Part shown: piece by piece, positions 35,636 to 43,759 of the stretch
How the letters are laid out: each line of letters opens with the position of its first letter
Position numbering within the stretch: the first letter of the stretch is position 1
Origin: Paenibacillus chibensis
Lineage (GTDB): Bacteria; Bacillota; Bacilli; Paenibacillales; Paenibacillaceae
Length of the DNA: 64,000 nucleotides
Assembly: GCF_004001045.1 (NCBI RefSeq)
Contig: NZ_BIMK01000021.1
Span: 56,053 to 120,052 of the forward strand
Direction of reading: 5' to 3'
Notes under the pieces: generated by a model
What the model was told of the DNA's origin: nothing
Seen by the model: the letters and a program-made list of their open reading frames with translations, nothing else
Databases searched by the model: none
Made by a program: the position numbers and the translations under genes

Positions 35636-36090
35636 TAGATCACCACGCTTTCGAGTGTTTCCGCTTCATCGCGGATATTGGTTATGCGGCAGCTGAAGCG
35701 GCAAGCTTCCCCTTCCCAGTCAAAAACAAACCGGTCCACGCTTTGCGTCCTGGCATCCGCCAACAGTGTTTCCGACACCATGCGCCTGATCTCGCTTTCC
35801 TGCAGCGCCCGGCTGCCGCTCCCGATGAGGTCCTCCAGCTCGCTGCCGTAATCGCGGGAGTAAGTAACATGGCGGTAACGCGGCGTGCGGATCGCTTTTT
35901 CGCACCAGAGGACCCAGGCCTCCTTTTCGTCGACCAGCGCCATTTTGCGTGTCGGCGACATCACGAACTCCCCCGCTTCGAAATCAAACCTCCAGCTTCT
36001 CCCGAATACGGCATGACCAATTTCCAATCCCTCCGGCTCCGTGACATCCGTCCAAGTGTCCTCCTCCGATACCGGAAATAAGTTAGCCAT
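35635..36090 (-). CDS. xkdS: Baseplate protein XkdS (DUF2634)
   Basis: 151-residue DUF2634 protein, a probable baseplate wedge component comparable to gp25. KMALVDEKEAWVLWCEKAIR, RYRHVTYSRDYGSELEDLIG and VSETLLADARTQSVDRFVFD are the family core. Overlaps xkdR by 8 bases and xkdT by one, as expected in a tightly packed tail operon. Confidence 0.9.
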   Translation of the reverse strand: MANLFPVSEEDTWTDVTEPEGLEIGHAVFGRSWRFDFEAGEFVMSPTRKMALVDEKEAWVLWCEKAIRTPRYRHVTYSRDYGSELEDLIGSGSRALQESEIRRMVSETLLADARTQSVDRFVFDWEGEACRFSCRITNIRDEAETLESVVI

Positions 36091-36484
36091 CTGCGTTCAC
36101 CACCTTGCAAAGCACGACGGCATCATTACCGCCGTTAATCTGCATCGCGAGAACCCGATCCCCCGGAGATAGCGTAAGCTTCAGACTCACGTCTTTAATT
36201 TCGCTCTTGTCCACATAAAACGAGGTATCCATCTGCTTGTTCCCCCAGCTCGGCTGCTCGGCTTGAACGGCCGTCCCCAGCAGCATGCTTCGCGGCACCG
36301 AAAAGAATCCCGGCAGCTCAGCTACCATATAGTCCTGCAGCTCATGCTTGAAATCGTCCAGTTTCAGCCCGGTATCCGTGATAGTTCCGAGCACGGCCCC
36401 CACGCCGCCGATCGCCTGCTTCGCATGCTTGCCGACGGAGGAATACAGCGCGGAGGCAAGCTGCCCATACGGGTCCTTATTCAA
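36083..36484 (-). CDS. xkdR: Phage baseplate protein XkdR (DUF2577)
   Basis: 133-residue DUF2577 protein. Conserved stretch QDYMVAELPGFFSVPRSMLL and a beta-rich C-terminus (LSPGDRVLAMQINGGNDAVV). In PBSX-type clusters it lies between the hub protein XkdQ and XkdS; it may be a spike or hub partner. Overlaps both neighbours by 8 bases. Confidence 0.87.
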   Translation of the reverse strand: MNKDPYGQLASALYSSVGKHAKQAIGGVGAVLGTITDTGLKLDDFKHELQDYMVAELPGFFSVPRSMLLGTAVQAEQPSWGNKQMDTSFYVDKSEIKDVSLKLTLSPGDRVLAMQINGGNDAVVLCKVVNADG

Positions 36485-37454
36485 GATAAAACCTCCTTTT
36501 CACGTCATCGTACGTGCCCAGCTCCAGCGACATGCTGCCCGGATTCCCCAATTCCCGGCTGACCGAAATGACCAGCAGCTTCATCGAGCCCAGCATGACG
36601 GCATCCCCGGCGCGTATGATGTTGATGTCCGGCGCATTGACGGTAATCGTCTCCGAAACGCCCCGCAACCTGCTGGTAGCCAGCGCCTTGGCCGCCGCAT
36701 TCGAGCTGACTTCGTCATCCTGAATGATGGCCTGCAGCTGGCCGTATTGATCGATGTCTTTTTCCGCCATCGCCATCACCTTCGATGGGATTTCCTTCCC
36801 GGATTCGCTGGCCGTCGTCGCCAGCACCTTCACTTTGGTGGCGGCGCCTTCCAGCGTGCGCGACTGCGTCGTATCCGTCACGGTATCCAGGACGTACACG
36901 TCCGGGTTCGTTCCAAGCTCGTACAGCTCAAGACCCGATGACAGCATGCGGGGATGGTACAACTTTCCGCCCGCTTTGGCCGTAGCCCGGAGATCCGCGA
37001 ACATGCTGGCATAAATAGACTGGGTCCGGTAGACCGAACGCCCCAGCTCTTTGCCGGTATCCGGCAGCTTGGCGATTCTCAGGTTCCAATCGGCCGCGTA
37101 TTTCTTAAAGCGCTGGGTAGCCGTTTGTTTAGCAGGAAACAAATACTCCTCCTCGGATTTGTCCAGGTAAATCGTCCGGTCGTATACCGTAAGGGTCATC
37201 CGCTTGATCCCGTTATTCGAGCTCTCGGCCTCCCACACCACGCCCGGGTTCAAGAGCGTAACATACTCTTTTTTACCGTAAGGCACGCCGCTGATCCGGA
37301 TCGCCATCCCCGGGCTGATCGCCGGCATATCCGGCGTCACGACGAGATTAATCGTCCCCTGATAGGCGACCTGCTCAAGTGAATCCCGGAGATTGATCGC
37401 TTCCACCAGCGGGGACAAGTCATATTGATCCTGCAAAATCACCTTATAGCTCAT
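36477..37454 (-). CDS. xkdQ: Baseplate hub protein XkdQ (gpD-like)
   Basis: 325-residue hub protein of the XkdQ/YqbQ family, distantly like phage late-control D proteins. Family sequence includes MAIRISGVPYGKKEYVTLLN, YLDKSEEEYLFPAKQTATQR, GKLYHPRMLSSGLELYELGT and INIIRAGDAVMLGSMKLLV. ATG 37454 is chosen because it overlaps the xkdP stop as ATGA; the frame to 37538 reads back into xkdP. Confidence 0.9.
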   Translation of the reverse strand: MSYKVILQDQYDLSPLVEAINLRDSLEQVAYQGTINLVVTPDMPAISPGMAIRISGVPYGKKEYVTLLNPGVVWEAESSNNGIKRMTLTVYDRTIYLDKSEEEYLFPAKQTATQRFKKYAADWNLRIAKLPDTGKELGRSVYRTQSIYASMFADLRATAKAGGKLYHPRMLSSGLELYELGTNPDVYVLDTVTDTTQSRTLEGAATKVKVLATTASESGKEIPSKVMAMAEKDIDQYGQLQAIIQDDEVSSNAAAKALATSRLRGVSETITVNAPDINIIRAGDAVMLGSMKLLVISVSRELGNPGSMSLELGTYDDVKRRFYLE

Positions 37455-38104
37455 GGCAGCACCAGCTTCTGCCCCGGCTTCAGCGCATTCGGATTGCTGC
37501 CGATGACCTGTTTGTTCAACTGATAGATTCTTTGCCAATCTGAGCTGTTCCCCAGCTCCAGTTTGGCGATTTTGGAGAGTGAGTCACCAGGCTTGACGGT
37601 GTAGGTTTTGCCTTTTTCCTTCATGTCGAGGCGCGGAGTTTTATTGACCGCGGATGAAGCTTGACCGCTGCCGCTGCTGGCCACCTTTGTTGCCTTCATC
37701 TCCCTCCAGGTCCGGAGTGAGATATCGAAATACACATCCCCCGGCTCTCCGCCGCGAAACGTGGACTGATGCGAAGCAACGAACACCGGTACGTTTACCG
37801 CCGTCTCCGTGATGATAAAGCGCAGCGGCGTTGTAAGTGCCATAAACTCGTTCAGCTTATTCATGGCCGTCTGCGGATCCGGCAGATCCTGTTCGCTGCC
37901 CTGGCAGTAGGACGCATCAAATGCTTTTGGAAAAAAAGAAGCGAAGGATATTTCCTTCACTTTATCTCCCTGCGCAAAATCAAACTCGCCGTATGAAAGA
38001 ATCGTAGTCGTGTCATAGCCCTTCTGCCGCGAGATCGTCACCTCTTCCGGGTTCACCGGGAAAGTGAACCGCTCCCCTTTGCCATTAACCAGCACAAATT
38101 CCAT
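37451..38104 (-). CDS. xkdP: LysM baseplate/tail protein XkdP
   Basis: 217-residue protein. The N-terminal domain (FTFPVNPEEVTISRQKGYDT and FASFFPKAFDASYCQG) matches XkdP-type baseplate proteins; the C-terminal LysM module (about 168-217) has YTVKPGDSLSKIAKLELGN and LKPGQKLVLP, presumably touching peptidoglycan at the tail tip. Precedes xkdQ with an ATGA overlap. Confidence 0.92.
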   Translation of the reverse strand: MEFVLVNGKGERFTFPVNPEEVTISRQKGYDTTTILSYGEFDFAQGDKVKEISFASFFPKAFDASYCQGSEQDLPDPQTAMNKLNEFMALTTPLRFIITETAVNVPVFVASHQSTFRGGEPGDVYFDISLRTWREMKATKVASSGSGQASSAVNKTPRLDMKEKGKTYTVKPGDSLSKIAKLELGNSSDWQRIYQLNKQVIGSNPNALKPGQKLVLP

Positions 38105-38162
38105 GCTTTCCGCTTCCTCCTTTCTGCTTTCTCCCAGAGCCGCATCAAATGAACCGTTAGGC

Positions 38163-39713
38163 TTATTGATAAGCTCTCGTCACCGGTTTTTGGTTTTGCG
38201 CGGCCCTTTGGAATTCAGCTCGGAGACGCTGCCCGATCTGCTGGATCAAGCCTTCGACGTCGACACGCTGTTCTTCATGGACGGTCACCTGCACGGCTCC
38301 CGGAGGCAGGTTGTAATTCGTCGCCGTTTCCGTCTTGAAATCCCTCATCTGACCCGATAAAGCCGTCATCTGCTCGGGACTGATCTGGACCAACTGCGGA
38401 ATGGTTTTGCCGGTAGACGTTGTCGGAGCCGTTGCCGATTGAAAGCGGGGGCCGGTTAAGCCTGCCATCACAGCTGCTCTGGTTGTGACCGGAAGGGCGG
38501 GAGACGATCCGAAGGATCCGCGCGGACTGTTATATGCGGCCCCGAAAGTTCCATACGATCCGCTATACGTCGGCATACCGGTCATTTCATACGGTTTCTG
38601 GGAAATATCCTTTTTGGATTTGCCCTTCCCGAATGAAAAGGTTTTGGAGAACCATTTGTTAACCGATTTTACCGAATCCTTGACTTTAGGAGCCACATCG
38701 GAAATCCATCCTCCGACCTTCCCCCCCACAAAGTCGCCCGCCATGCCGCCGATCGCTGCACCTGCAAAGGTGCCGATCCCCGGAAGCAACGCAGATCCGA
38801 GAATACCACCGATTGCAGATCCCACGCCTCCTCCGGCAGCCGAACCGGCCGCATCAGCACGCTCCTTGCCGGGTTTGGCAGACACAATGGATGCGATATC
38901 CGCTCCAATGCCAAGGGGTGCAAAAACCCTTTTAGCTCCGCTTTTGAACAGCCTGCCTGCCAGGCTGCCAAAACCGCTTTTACCAACGCCCTCAACGGCG
39001 GTGCTTACGAAAGAAGCAGCTTTGGAAGCCATGCCGCTTCCCCCTTTGAACAGCTCCTTTCCCAGTTCGCCGAATCCTTGAAATCCTCCAATGAGATTCT
39101 CTCCGGACGATCCGAAGGTCTTTACCAAATCTCCCATGGCATTCGCGGTTTTCCAAAGTCTTTTCCCCCTGGAAAACCGCCCCTCCTTAATGCGCTGCTT
39201 TCTGGTTTTGGTAATGGGCTCATCTTTCTTGGGCGCGGCAGGTTTATCCGCTTCTCCTTTTTTGTCATCCGGCTTCTTGCCCTTCCAAGCATCGCCAACT
39301 GCTTTGAACTTCCCGGGTAAATCCGTTACGTCCTTTACGCCATCGCCAATTTGCTTGGTAGCGGAAAAGAAATCTTTCGCCTTATCCCAAAAAGATTTCG
39401 GCTTTTCCGTTTGCTGCGCACCGCCGCCGCTTTTCAGGCTGCCCGTTTCCACCTTTACTTTCATCGAGATATTCCCCGACGCATCAATCATCTGCGTCTT
39501 CACCCGGTGGATCTTCCCGAGGATCCGGTCCAGCCCCGCCGAAGCCCGGTCCTTCAGCACGATCTCCGGCGCCATGCGGGTTCTGCCGATGCGCAGCACG
39601 CGGCCTTGAATGCGCTCGAAATAGCGCTCCATGGCGCGCAGCTCGCGGTTTGCCTTGATGACGTTTTTCGGTTCGAGGACCAGGTTCATGCGGTAATTCA
39701 ACGTTTCAGCCAT
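38163..39713 (-). CDS. xkdO: Tail tape measure protein (XkdO position)
   Basis: 516-residue tape measure protein, short for the class. N-terminal basic helices (AMERYFERIQGRVLRIGRTR) are followed by Lys/Asp-rich and basic segments, and a Gly/Ala hydrophobic patch (GSAIGGILGSALLPGIGTFA, then GAAIGGMAGDFVGGKVGGW), common in tape measures. The C-terminus is a helix (VDVEGLIQQIGQRLRAEFQR). At about 1.5 angstrom per residue the tail would be near 75-80 nm. Follows the frameshifted chaperone gene; AGGAGG precedes its ATG. Confidence 0.85.
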   Translation of the reverse strand: MAETLNYRMNLVLEPKNVIKANRELRAMERYFERIQGRVLRIGRTRMAPEIVLKDRASAGLDRILGKIHRVKTQMIDASGNISMKVKVETGSLKSGGGAQQTEKPKSFWDKAKDFFSATKQIGDGVKDVTDLPGKFKAVGDAWKGKKPDDKKGEADKPAAPKKDEPITKTRKQRIKEGRFSRGKRLWKTANAMGDLVKTFGSSGENLIGGFQGFGELGKELFKGGSGMASKAASFVSTAVEGVGKSGFGSLAGRLFKSGAKRVFAPLGIGADIASIVSAKPGKERADAAGSAAGGGVGSAIGGILGSALLPGIGTFAGAAIGGMAGDFVGGKVGGWISDVAPKVKDSVKSVNKWFSKTFSFGKGKSKKDISQKPYEMTGMPTYSGSYGTFGAAYNSPRGSFGSSPALPVTTRAAVMAGLTGPRFQSATAPTTSTGKTIPQLVQISPEQMTALSGQMRDFKTETATNYNLPPGAVQVTVHEEQRVDVEGLIQQIGQRLRAEFQRAAQNQKPVTRAYQ

Positions 39714-39737
39714 ATGTTGTTCACCTCCTCGTCGGGT

Positions 39738-39896
39738 TTATTTGAATTGCGCTGCCAGGCGGTCCAGCTCCTCCTCCGCAAAAGCCAGCAGAAGCAGGCG
39801 CTCGCCACGCGGCAGCCGCCAGAAATCTCCGGGACGAAGGTGATGCCGCACCCACAGATGGTACAGCATCGTCGTCATTCCCCCGGAGACAATCAG
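39738..39896 (-). CDS. Downstream (T) part of the tail assembly chaperone, made by -1 frameshift
   Basis: Continuing in the -1 frame past the slippery site gives LIVSGG followed by MTTMLYHLWVRHHLRPGDFW and RLPRGERLLLLAFAEEELDR to a TAA at 39738 (52 residues). An ATG at 39878 lies in this frame but has no good ribosome site. The joined product would be about 196 residues. This is the gpG-gpGT arrangement directly before the tape measure gene. It is too short to appear as a separate long frame. Confidence 0.82.
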   Translation of the reverse strand: MIVSGGMTTMLYHLWVRHHLRPGDFWRLPRGERLLLLAFAEEELDRLAAQFK

Positions 39897-40327
39897 TTTT
39901 TTAGGTCATCAATGTCGACGCCGAAGCCGGACAGCTCCAGTACCTTGTCCCCGACGGCATCCAGTTCGCCGGCCAGCAGCATGCGGCGCACCGCCTGCTC
40001 CCCGCCGGACAGCTTCATGCGGCTCGTAATCCGCGGATCACCCCAGCCCTGCAGGGCCAGGCCCTTCACGTCCAGCTTTCCTGTCGCCTCCGCGATCAGC
40101 AAAGCGTTAAACGTCTCGCTGTCCACCTTCTCTTCCACCGAACCTTTGACGGTGCGGCGAACCATGCAGCGCTCGCGGATGCTGTCCACCTTGCTGGAGG
40201 TCAGTCCGTGCAGCACGATGTTCATGTCCAGCCGCTGGATACGGACGGTCGCTTCCGGCAGCTTCTCCGCAGCCTCGAACAGGCTGTCCAAAATTTGCTC
40301 CTCCGTCATTTGCTCATGCAAGCTCAT
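39893..40327 (-). CDS. xkdN: Tail assembly chaperone XkdN
   Basis: 144-residue chaperone (gpG equivalent) of PBSX-type tails. EEQILDSLFEAAEKLPEATV, IVLHGLTSSKVDSIRERCMV and LSGGEQAVRRMLLAGELDAV match the XkdN family. The C-terminus DIDDLKN sits on the slippery heptamer, so a fraction of ribosomes should make the longer fusion. Lies between tube and tape measure genes, as in other contractile tails. Confidence 0.9.
   Translation of the reverse strand: MSLHEQMTEEQILDSLFEAAEKLPEATVRIQRLDMNIVLHGLTSSKVDSIRERCMVRRTVKGSVEEKVDSETFNALLIAEATGKLDVKGLALQGWGDPRITSRMKLSGGEQAVRRMLLAGELDAVGDKVLELSGFGVDIDDLKN
39896..39902 (-). other. Programmed -1 frameshift heptamer A AAA AAC
   Basis: On the minus strand the chaperone gene ends GAC CTA AAA AAC TGA. 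A AAA AAC is a classic -1 slippery heptamer in the correct phase, directly before the stop. Slipping puts the ribosome into the 52-codon frame that ends before the tape measure gene. Confidence 0.85.
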
Positions 40328-40369
40328 AGCTCATTCTCCTTCTGCCTGAATTTAAAAATCATCAAACTC

Positions 40370-40753
40370 TTAATTGCCGACGATCGGGTCCACCAGCTCG
40401 TAGCCCTCGAACGTAAACGTCGTTTCCTCCTGCACCTCTTCGCCTGCCGTCCAGTTGGCGAGCTGGATTTTGTCCGGCATGCAGTTGATCAGGCGCACGC
40501 GTTCGTGGCCGAAGGATTCCGGATCGTCGAGCTTGGAAATGATATCAAACTTGGTAAATCCGCGCTGAATCATGTCCGAAGTCACCTTGTACCCGCTCAT
40601 CGTGCCGCTTCCCTTTTTGGCGCCGTTCTTATGCACCTTCCAGTCCCGGCCGACCAGGTTCAGCTCTTTCTTTTCGATTTCCACGCTCGCCTCCAGCTTG
40701 TTAATATGCGTCTGCCACACCCCATCGATATAGGCTTGGCCGTACGTCCCCAT
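40370..40753 (-). CDS. xkdM: Tail tube protein XkdM
   Basis: 127-residue tube protein, the inner tube subunit of the contractile tail. YGQAYIDGVWQTHINKLEAS, KKGSGTMSGYKVTSDMIQRG, FGHERVRLINCMPDKIQLAN and TFTFEGYELVD are diagnostic for XkdM. Intact and full length. It follows the sheath gene after 118 bases. Confidence 0.93.
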   Translation of the reverse strand: MGTYGQAYIDGVWQTHINKLEASVEIEKKELNLVGRDWKVHKNGAKKGSGTMSGYKVTSDMIQRGFTKFDIISKLDDPESFGHERVRLINCMPDKIQLANWTAGEEVQEETTFTFEGYELVDPIVGN

Positions 40754-40871
40754 AATGACTCTCGAAGCATCTAACTTTTGTCCTCCTTATGATTTAAAAG
40801 TTAATCCAATAAGACTTTCAATCGCTGAATTGTTCAGCAGATTACTCACGGAATGAAGAGCCAGCGCGGAA

Positions 40872-42338
40872 TTACTGCACGTAAAAGGTTCCGAACAGCT
40901 GCTCCATCACGTCGGTCAGCTTCACGTTCCACTGCAGAAACACCTGATCCGGCTCCGGTTTGTTCACGGCGCTGTCGCCGTAATACGCAGGGTCGAGAAT
41001 GACATCGTAGCCGTTCGGCTCGATGACACTGCTCAGGGACAGCTGGGCCAAATATTCCTTCACGGCGCCGATCAGCGCCAAGCGGCCTTCTTCCGTGTTG
41101 TTCACCCTGCCGATGTACGTCCCTTCGGCGGCGCGCTGCAGGTCGGCATGGATCGCATCCATGACGCGGATGGAACGGATCTTCTTCCAGGCGTTGTTTT
41201 GGCCTTCTGCTGGCGTAACCAAGCTGTTGATGCCGCGCAGCGCTTTGACCTGACGGCCGTCGAAAAAGAGGAGGAATACGCCGTTCTTCACCGCTTCCTC
41301 CTGCTCGGAGCGCGTCCAGCGGCGCGTCACGTCTTCAAACGGCGTCACGGCGTACGTCGCCGACTGGTTCAGGCGCTGACCGGCAATCAGGCCCGCCACG
41401 TAGGCTGCGGTCTGGGCGGAGCTGTAATCCGTGCCGGCAAGGCGTACGCCCGTACCCACGTTGACGATGCCTTCGTGGTTCAGCGCAAGTGAGCGGGCTG
41501 AAGCCAGCTTGACGGCTTCCTTCGATACATCGTCGGAAGCCGAGCCGCCGAAGACTGCCATAACCCCTCTGCCCTCGGCGCGAAGGCGTTTCACCCAGGC
41601 CGCGAAGCTTTGCAGCAAAGCGGCATCGGCCGCATAGTCGAGCGCGAGCACGTCAAAGCTTTGCTCTTCGGCAGCTTCCTGCATCGCGATGTAATCCGCG
41701 TTCGTCAGCTTGCCGCTGCCGCTCGCGCCGCCGGTGAACGCCGCACCGCTGATATCGGCAGGAATGCCGCCTTCGCCAAGCAGCTTGGCTTCGATCCAGG
41801 CGCTGCCGCCGTCCCGGTTGATCTGTTCCGCCAAGGCGGCTGCCGTTCCGTCCGGGCTCTTGTAGGTGCCGAGCAGCTTGGCGCCTTCATACAGGCGGAG
41901 CTCCTTCGCACCCGGTTCTCCCAGGGAAGGCTGCACCGTGATGCTAAAGCCGTTGCCGCGGCTTCCCGGATATTTGGCCGTAAGCTGCAAAACGGCCGCC
42001 GGGGAAGCATCCGTGCTCTGAAGCGTAACGCTTGCCGCTGCCGCCGTATTATCGGCCAAACGGTAGGCAAGCAGCTTTTTCGGGCTGCCCAGCAGCGCTA
42101 GATACAGCGACGGGTACGCAGTCGCGCCGTCCAGCGTATCTGCGGAGAATACCTTCGCAATCGCTGCTTCGCTGCCGATTTCCACAAACTCGCGCACAGG
42201 GCCCCAGTTAGCCTTGACCGGCACCAGTACCGTGCCGCGGGATCCGCCCTGGATCGCCGAAGCGGCTGCTGCTTTGAAATTTATATACAATCCCGGCAAC
42301 ACCGGTTGATTCGTGTTCTCCCATGTTCCGCCTGCCAT
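40872..42338 (-). CDS. xkdK: Contractile tail sheath protein XkdK
   Basis: 488-residue sheath protein; its presence makes the particle contractile (R-type). GGTWENTNQPVLPGLYINFK at the N-terminus, IQGGSRGTVLVPVKANWGPV, AYVAGLIAGQRLNQSATYAV, the RWTRSEQEEAVKNGVFLLFF region, and VFLQWNVKLTDVMEQLFGTF at the C-terminus are typical. The domain at about 100-220 is variable, as in other sheaths. Intact. Confidence 0.95.
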   Translation of the reverse strand: MAGGTWENTNQPVLPGLYINFKAAAASAIQGGSRGTVLVPVKANWGPVREFVEIGSEAAIAKVFSADTLDGATAYPSLYLALLGSPKKLLAYRLADNTAAAASVTLQSTDASPAAVLQLTAKYPGSRGNGFSITVQPSLGEPGAKELRLYEGAKLLGTYKSPDGTAAALAEQINRDGGSAWIEAKLLGEGGIPADISGAAFTGGASGSGKLTNADYIAMQEAAEEQSFDVLALDYAADAALLQSFAAWVKRLRAEGRGVMAVFGGSASDDVSKEAVKLASARSLALNHEGIVNVGTGVRLAGTDYSSAQTAAYVAGLIAGQRLNQSATYAVTPFEDVTRRWTRSEQEEAVKNGVFLLFFDGRQVKALRGINSLVTPAEGQNNAWKKIRSIRVMDAIHADLQRAAEGTYIGRVNNTEEGRLALIGAVKEYLAQLSLSSVIEPNGYDVILDPAYYGDSAVNKPEPDQVFLQWNVKLTDVMEQLFGTFYVQ

Positions 42339-42340
42339 AA

Positions 42341-42556
42341 TTAATCCACCTTCGCTTTCATGAATTGTTCGATTTTTGCTCTCGCTTCCGTTACCGAGAA
42401 GCGCTCGTCCTCCGCCTGGAAGAAGGCGCCTGCCATCACTTCGGCTTTAACGCCGAAGAGTTCTTGAGCATGCCCCTTCAACTCCGCTAACGCGTACCGA
42501 GGTTCATGTCCGACGCTTGCAGCCGCCTCGTTATTGCTAGTTTTTTTCACTGCCAT
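42341..42556 (-). CDS. Small conserved tail-cluster protein
   Basis: 71-residue protein, two bases upstream of the sheath gene. EPRYALAELKGHAQELFGVK and FSVTEARAKIEQFMKAKV suggest a small helical protein; similar short frames precede sheath genes in PBSX-like clusters. ATG 42556 (MAVKKTSNNE) follows GAGGTG; GTG 42565 is an alternative. Function not recognised. Confidence 0.8.
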   Translation of the reverse strand: MAVKKTSNNEAAASVGHEPRYALAELKGHAQELFGVKAEVMAGAFFQAEDERFSVTEARAKIEQFMKAKVD

Positions 42557-42566
42557 ATCCGGCACC

Positions 42567-43412
42567 TCATTTCAAAATAGGATGAATATCCACGCTGCGG
42601 ATCAACGCCGCCTCTTCTGCCGGCCGCACCCGCCGCTGCACCAGCGTCAATTGAATCTGACCGTCCAGGAAGCCATCCGCCTGCAGATCCGACGACACCT
42701 CGGACACCGACATATGCTTTCGGGCGTCCGTATCCATCGGCAGCTGAACCTTGGACCCGAGCATCTCCACCAAGGCTGCGGCTGTCCGCTGCTCGCTGAC
42801 CGCATTCCTCCCGATCACGTGGCCCACGAAACGCCTGCGAATTTCATAGAGCGATGCTCCCGCCATCTTCGTTTCGGATCCCGCCATTCGCCACAATACC
42901 GACGTATCGGCCGGACCGGACGGCCATGCCGTAGGGTAGACTGACCAGGCATCGCCAAGCTGCCCGCGGGTCCAGCTTAATAAGGCGTTCAGCCAATCGT
43001 CTGTAATTGTGGCGGCTGCGTCCCCATCCATTTCCGCTTCCGGAATGTACATGCCAAAACGCAATGTGCGATAGACTTGTCCGGATGCAGCTTCGACTCT
43101 ATCGCCTTCACGGGACCCGAGATAATACAGCCTGAACGGCCGCTCGTTGCCGCTGGCGATCCGCCGCCGGTGCAGACCTTCAGCCAAGTCCGCTGACCAT
43201 GCATCCGCCTGATCCATTCCAGCCGAGCCGGCATAGAGCTTCAGCCGGATCACCTGGCGGTAACCCGCCCAGGAAGATTTCCAGAGCTCCTCACCAAAAG
43301 AGATCACGCCAAAAGGCTCCAGAGCTCCATCAGCCGGCGGCTGCACATCGTACAGCTTGTCCTTCAGAAGCGGAACCATGCCCGCGATCGCCTGCTTCAG
43401 CGCCGCCCTCAT
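42567..43412 (-). CDS. Tail terminator/completion-like protein, apparently two fused domains
   Basis: 281-residue protein at the xkdI/xkdJ position, first large gene of the tail operon. The N-terminal half (AIAGMVPLLKDKLYDVQPPA, then WKSSWAGYRQVIRLKLYAGS) and the C-terminal half (DDWLNALLSWTRGQLGDAWS, LYEIRRRFVGHVIGRNA) each look like a tail completion domain, so it may be a fusion. ATG 43412 overlaps the stop of a 25-codon leader frame as ATGA; ATG 43451 lacks a ribosome site. The family assignment is inferred from position and layout. Confidence 0.7.
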   Translation of the reverse strand: MRAALKQAIAGMVPLLKDKLYDVQPPADGALEPFGVISFGEELWKSSWAGYRQVIRLKLYAGSAGMDQADAWSADLAEGLHRRRIASGNERPFRLYYLGSREGDRVEAASGQVYRTLRFGMYIPEAEMDGDAAATITDDWLNALLSWTRGQLGDAWSVYPTAWPSGPADTSVLWRMAGSETKMAGASLYEIRRRFVGHVIGRNAVSEQRTAAALVEMLGSKVQLPMDTDARKHMSVSEVSSDLQADGFLDGQIQLTLVQRRVRPAEEAALIRSVDIHPILK

Positions 43413-43486
43413 CGGGCCGTCATCCGATCCACTACTGGGACTGGAAGCCATTTTTCTTGAATCGGGTAACCCATTTGGTTATCCAT
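43409..43486 (-). CDS. 25-codon leader frame at the head of the tail operon
   Basis: MDNQMGYPIQEKWLPVPVVD followed by RMTAR. It has the best ribosome site in the area (AAAGGAGGAG, 4-5 bases before ATG 43486) and its TGA overlaps the next ATG. It may serve for translational coupling, or be the remnant of a deleted upstream head gene. No family recognised. Confidence 0.5.
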   Translation of the reverse strand: MDNQMGYPIQEKWLPVPVVDRMTAR

Positions 43487-43546
43487 TCGGCTCCTCCTTT
43501 CTAAACTTAGTCCTTACCAGAAATGAATCCCCGGACAAACGCTGCA

Positions 43547-43574
43547 ACAAAAAACCGGCCCGATGGGGCCGGCT
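43547..43574 (-). terminator. Strong terminator just upstream of the tail operon
   Basis: On the minus strand CCGGCCC-catc-GGGCCGG is followed by six Ts. Only about 60 bases separate it from the leader frame, so either the tail promoter is squeezed into that gap or transcription from upstream must pass this terminator. Confidence 0.85.
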
Positions 43575-43705
43575 TGCATCAGACTGCTGTGGTCTTCAGG
43601 TTGTCCGCTTGTTTTCATTTCCGATGATACTATCTTACAGCCCTGAACCGGATGCGCTGACGGTGAAAGGGATGAATTGCAGCGTCATCTCGGATGAAAA
43701 ATGTA

Positions 43706-43719
43706 CGAATGTATGTTCG
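43706..43719. promoter_or_regulatory. LexA (DinR) box-like site upstream of the tail operon
   Basis: The minus strand reads CGAACATACATTCG, 12 of 14 against the Gram-positive SOS box CGAACRNRYGTTYC, and it is part of the dyad ACGAA-N6-TTCGT. It lies between the lipoprotein terminator and the tail operon terminator, suggesting DNA-damage induction of the tail genes. Confidence 0.5.
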
Positions 43720-43730
43720 TGTTTTTACCA

Positions 43731-43759
43731 AAATAAAAAGCGCATTATGCAGCGCTTTT
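43731..43759 (-). terminator. Terminator of the lipoprotein gene
   Basis: AAAAGCGC pairs with GCGCTTTT directly after the lipoprotein stop; the minus strand continues TTTTTATTTT. Confidence 0.8.
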
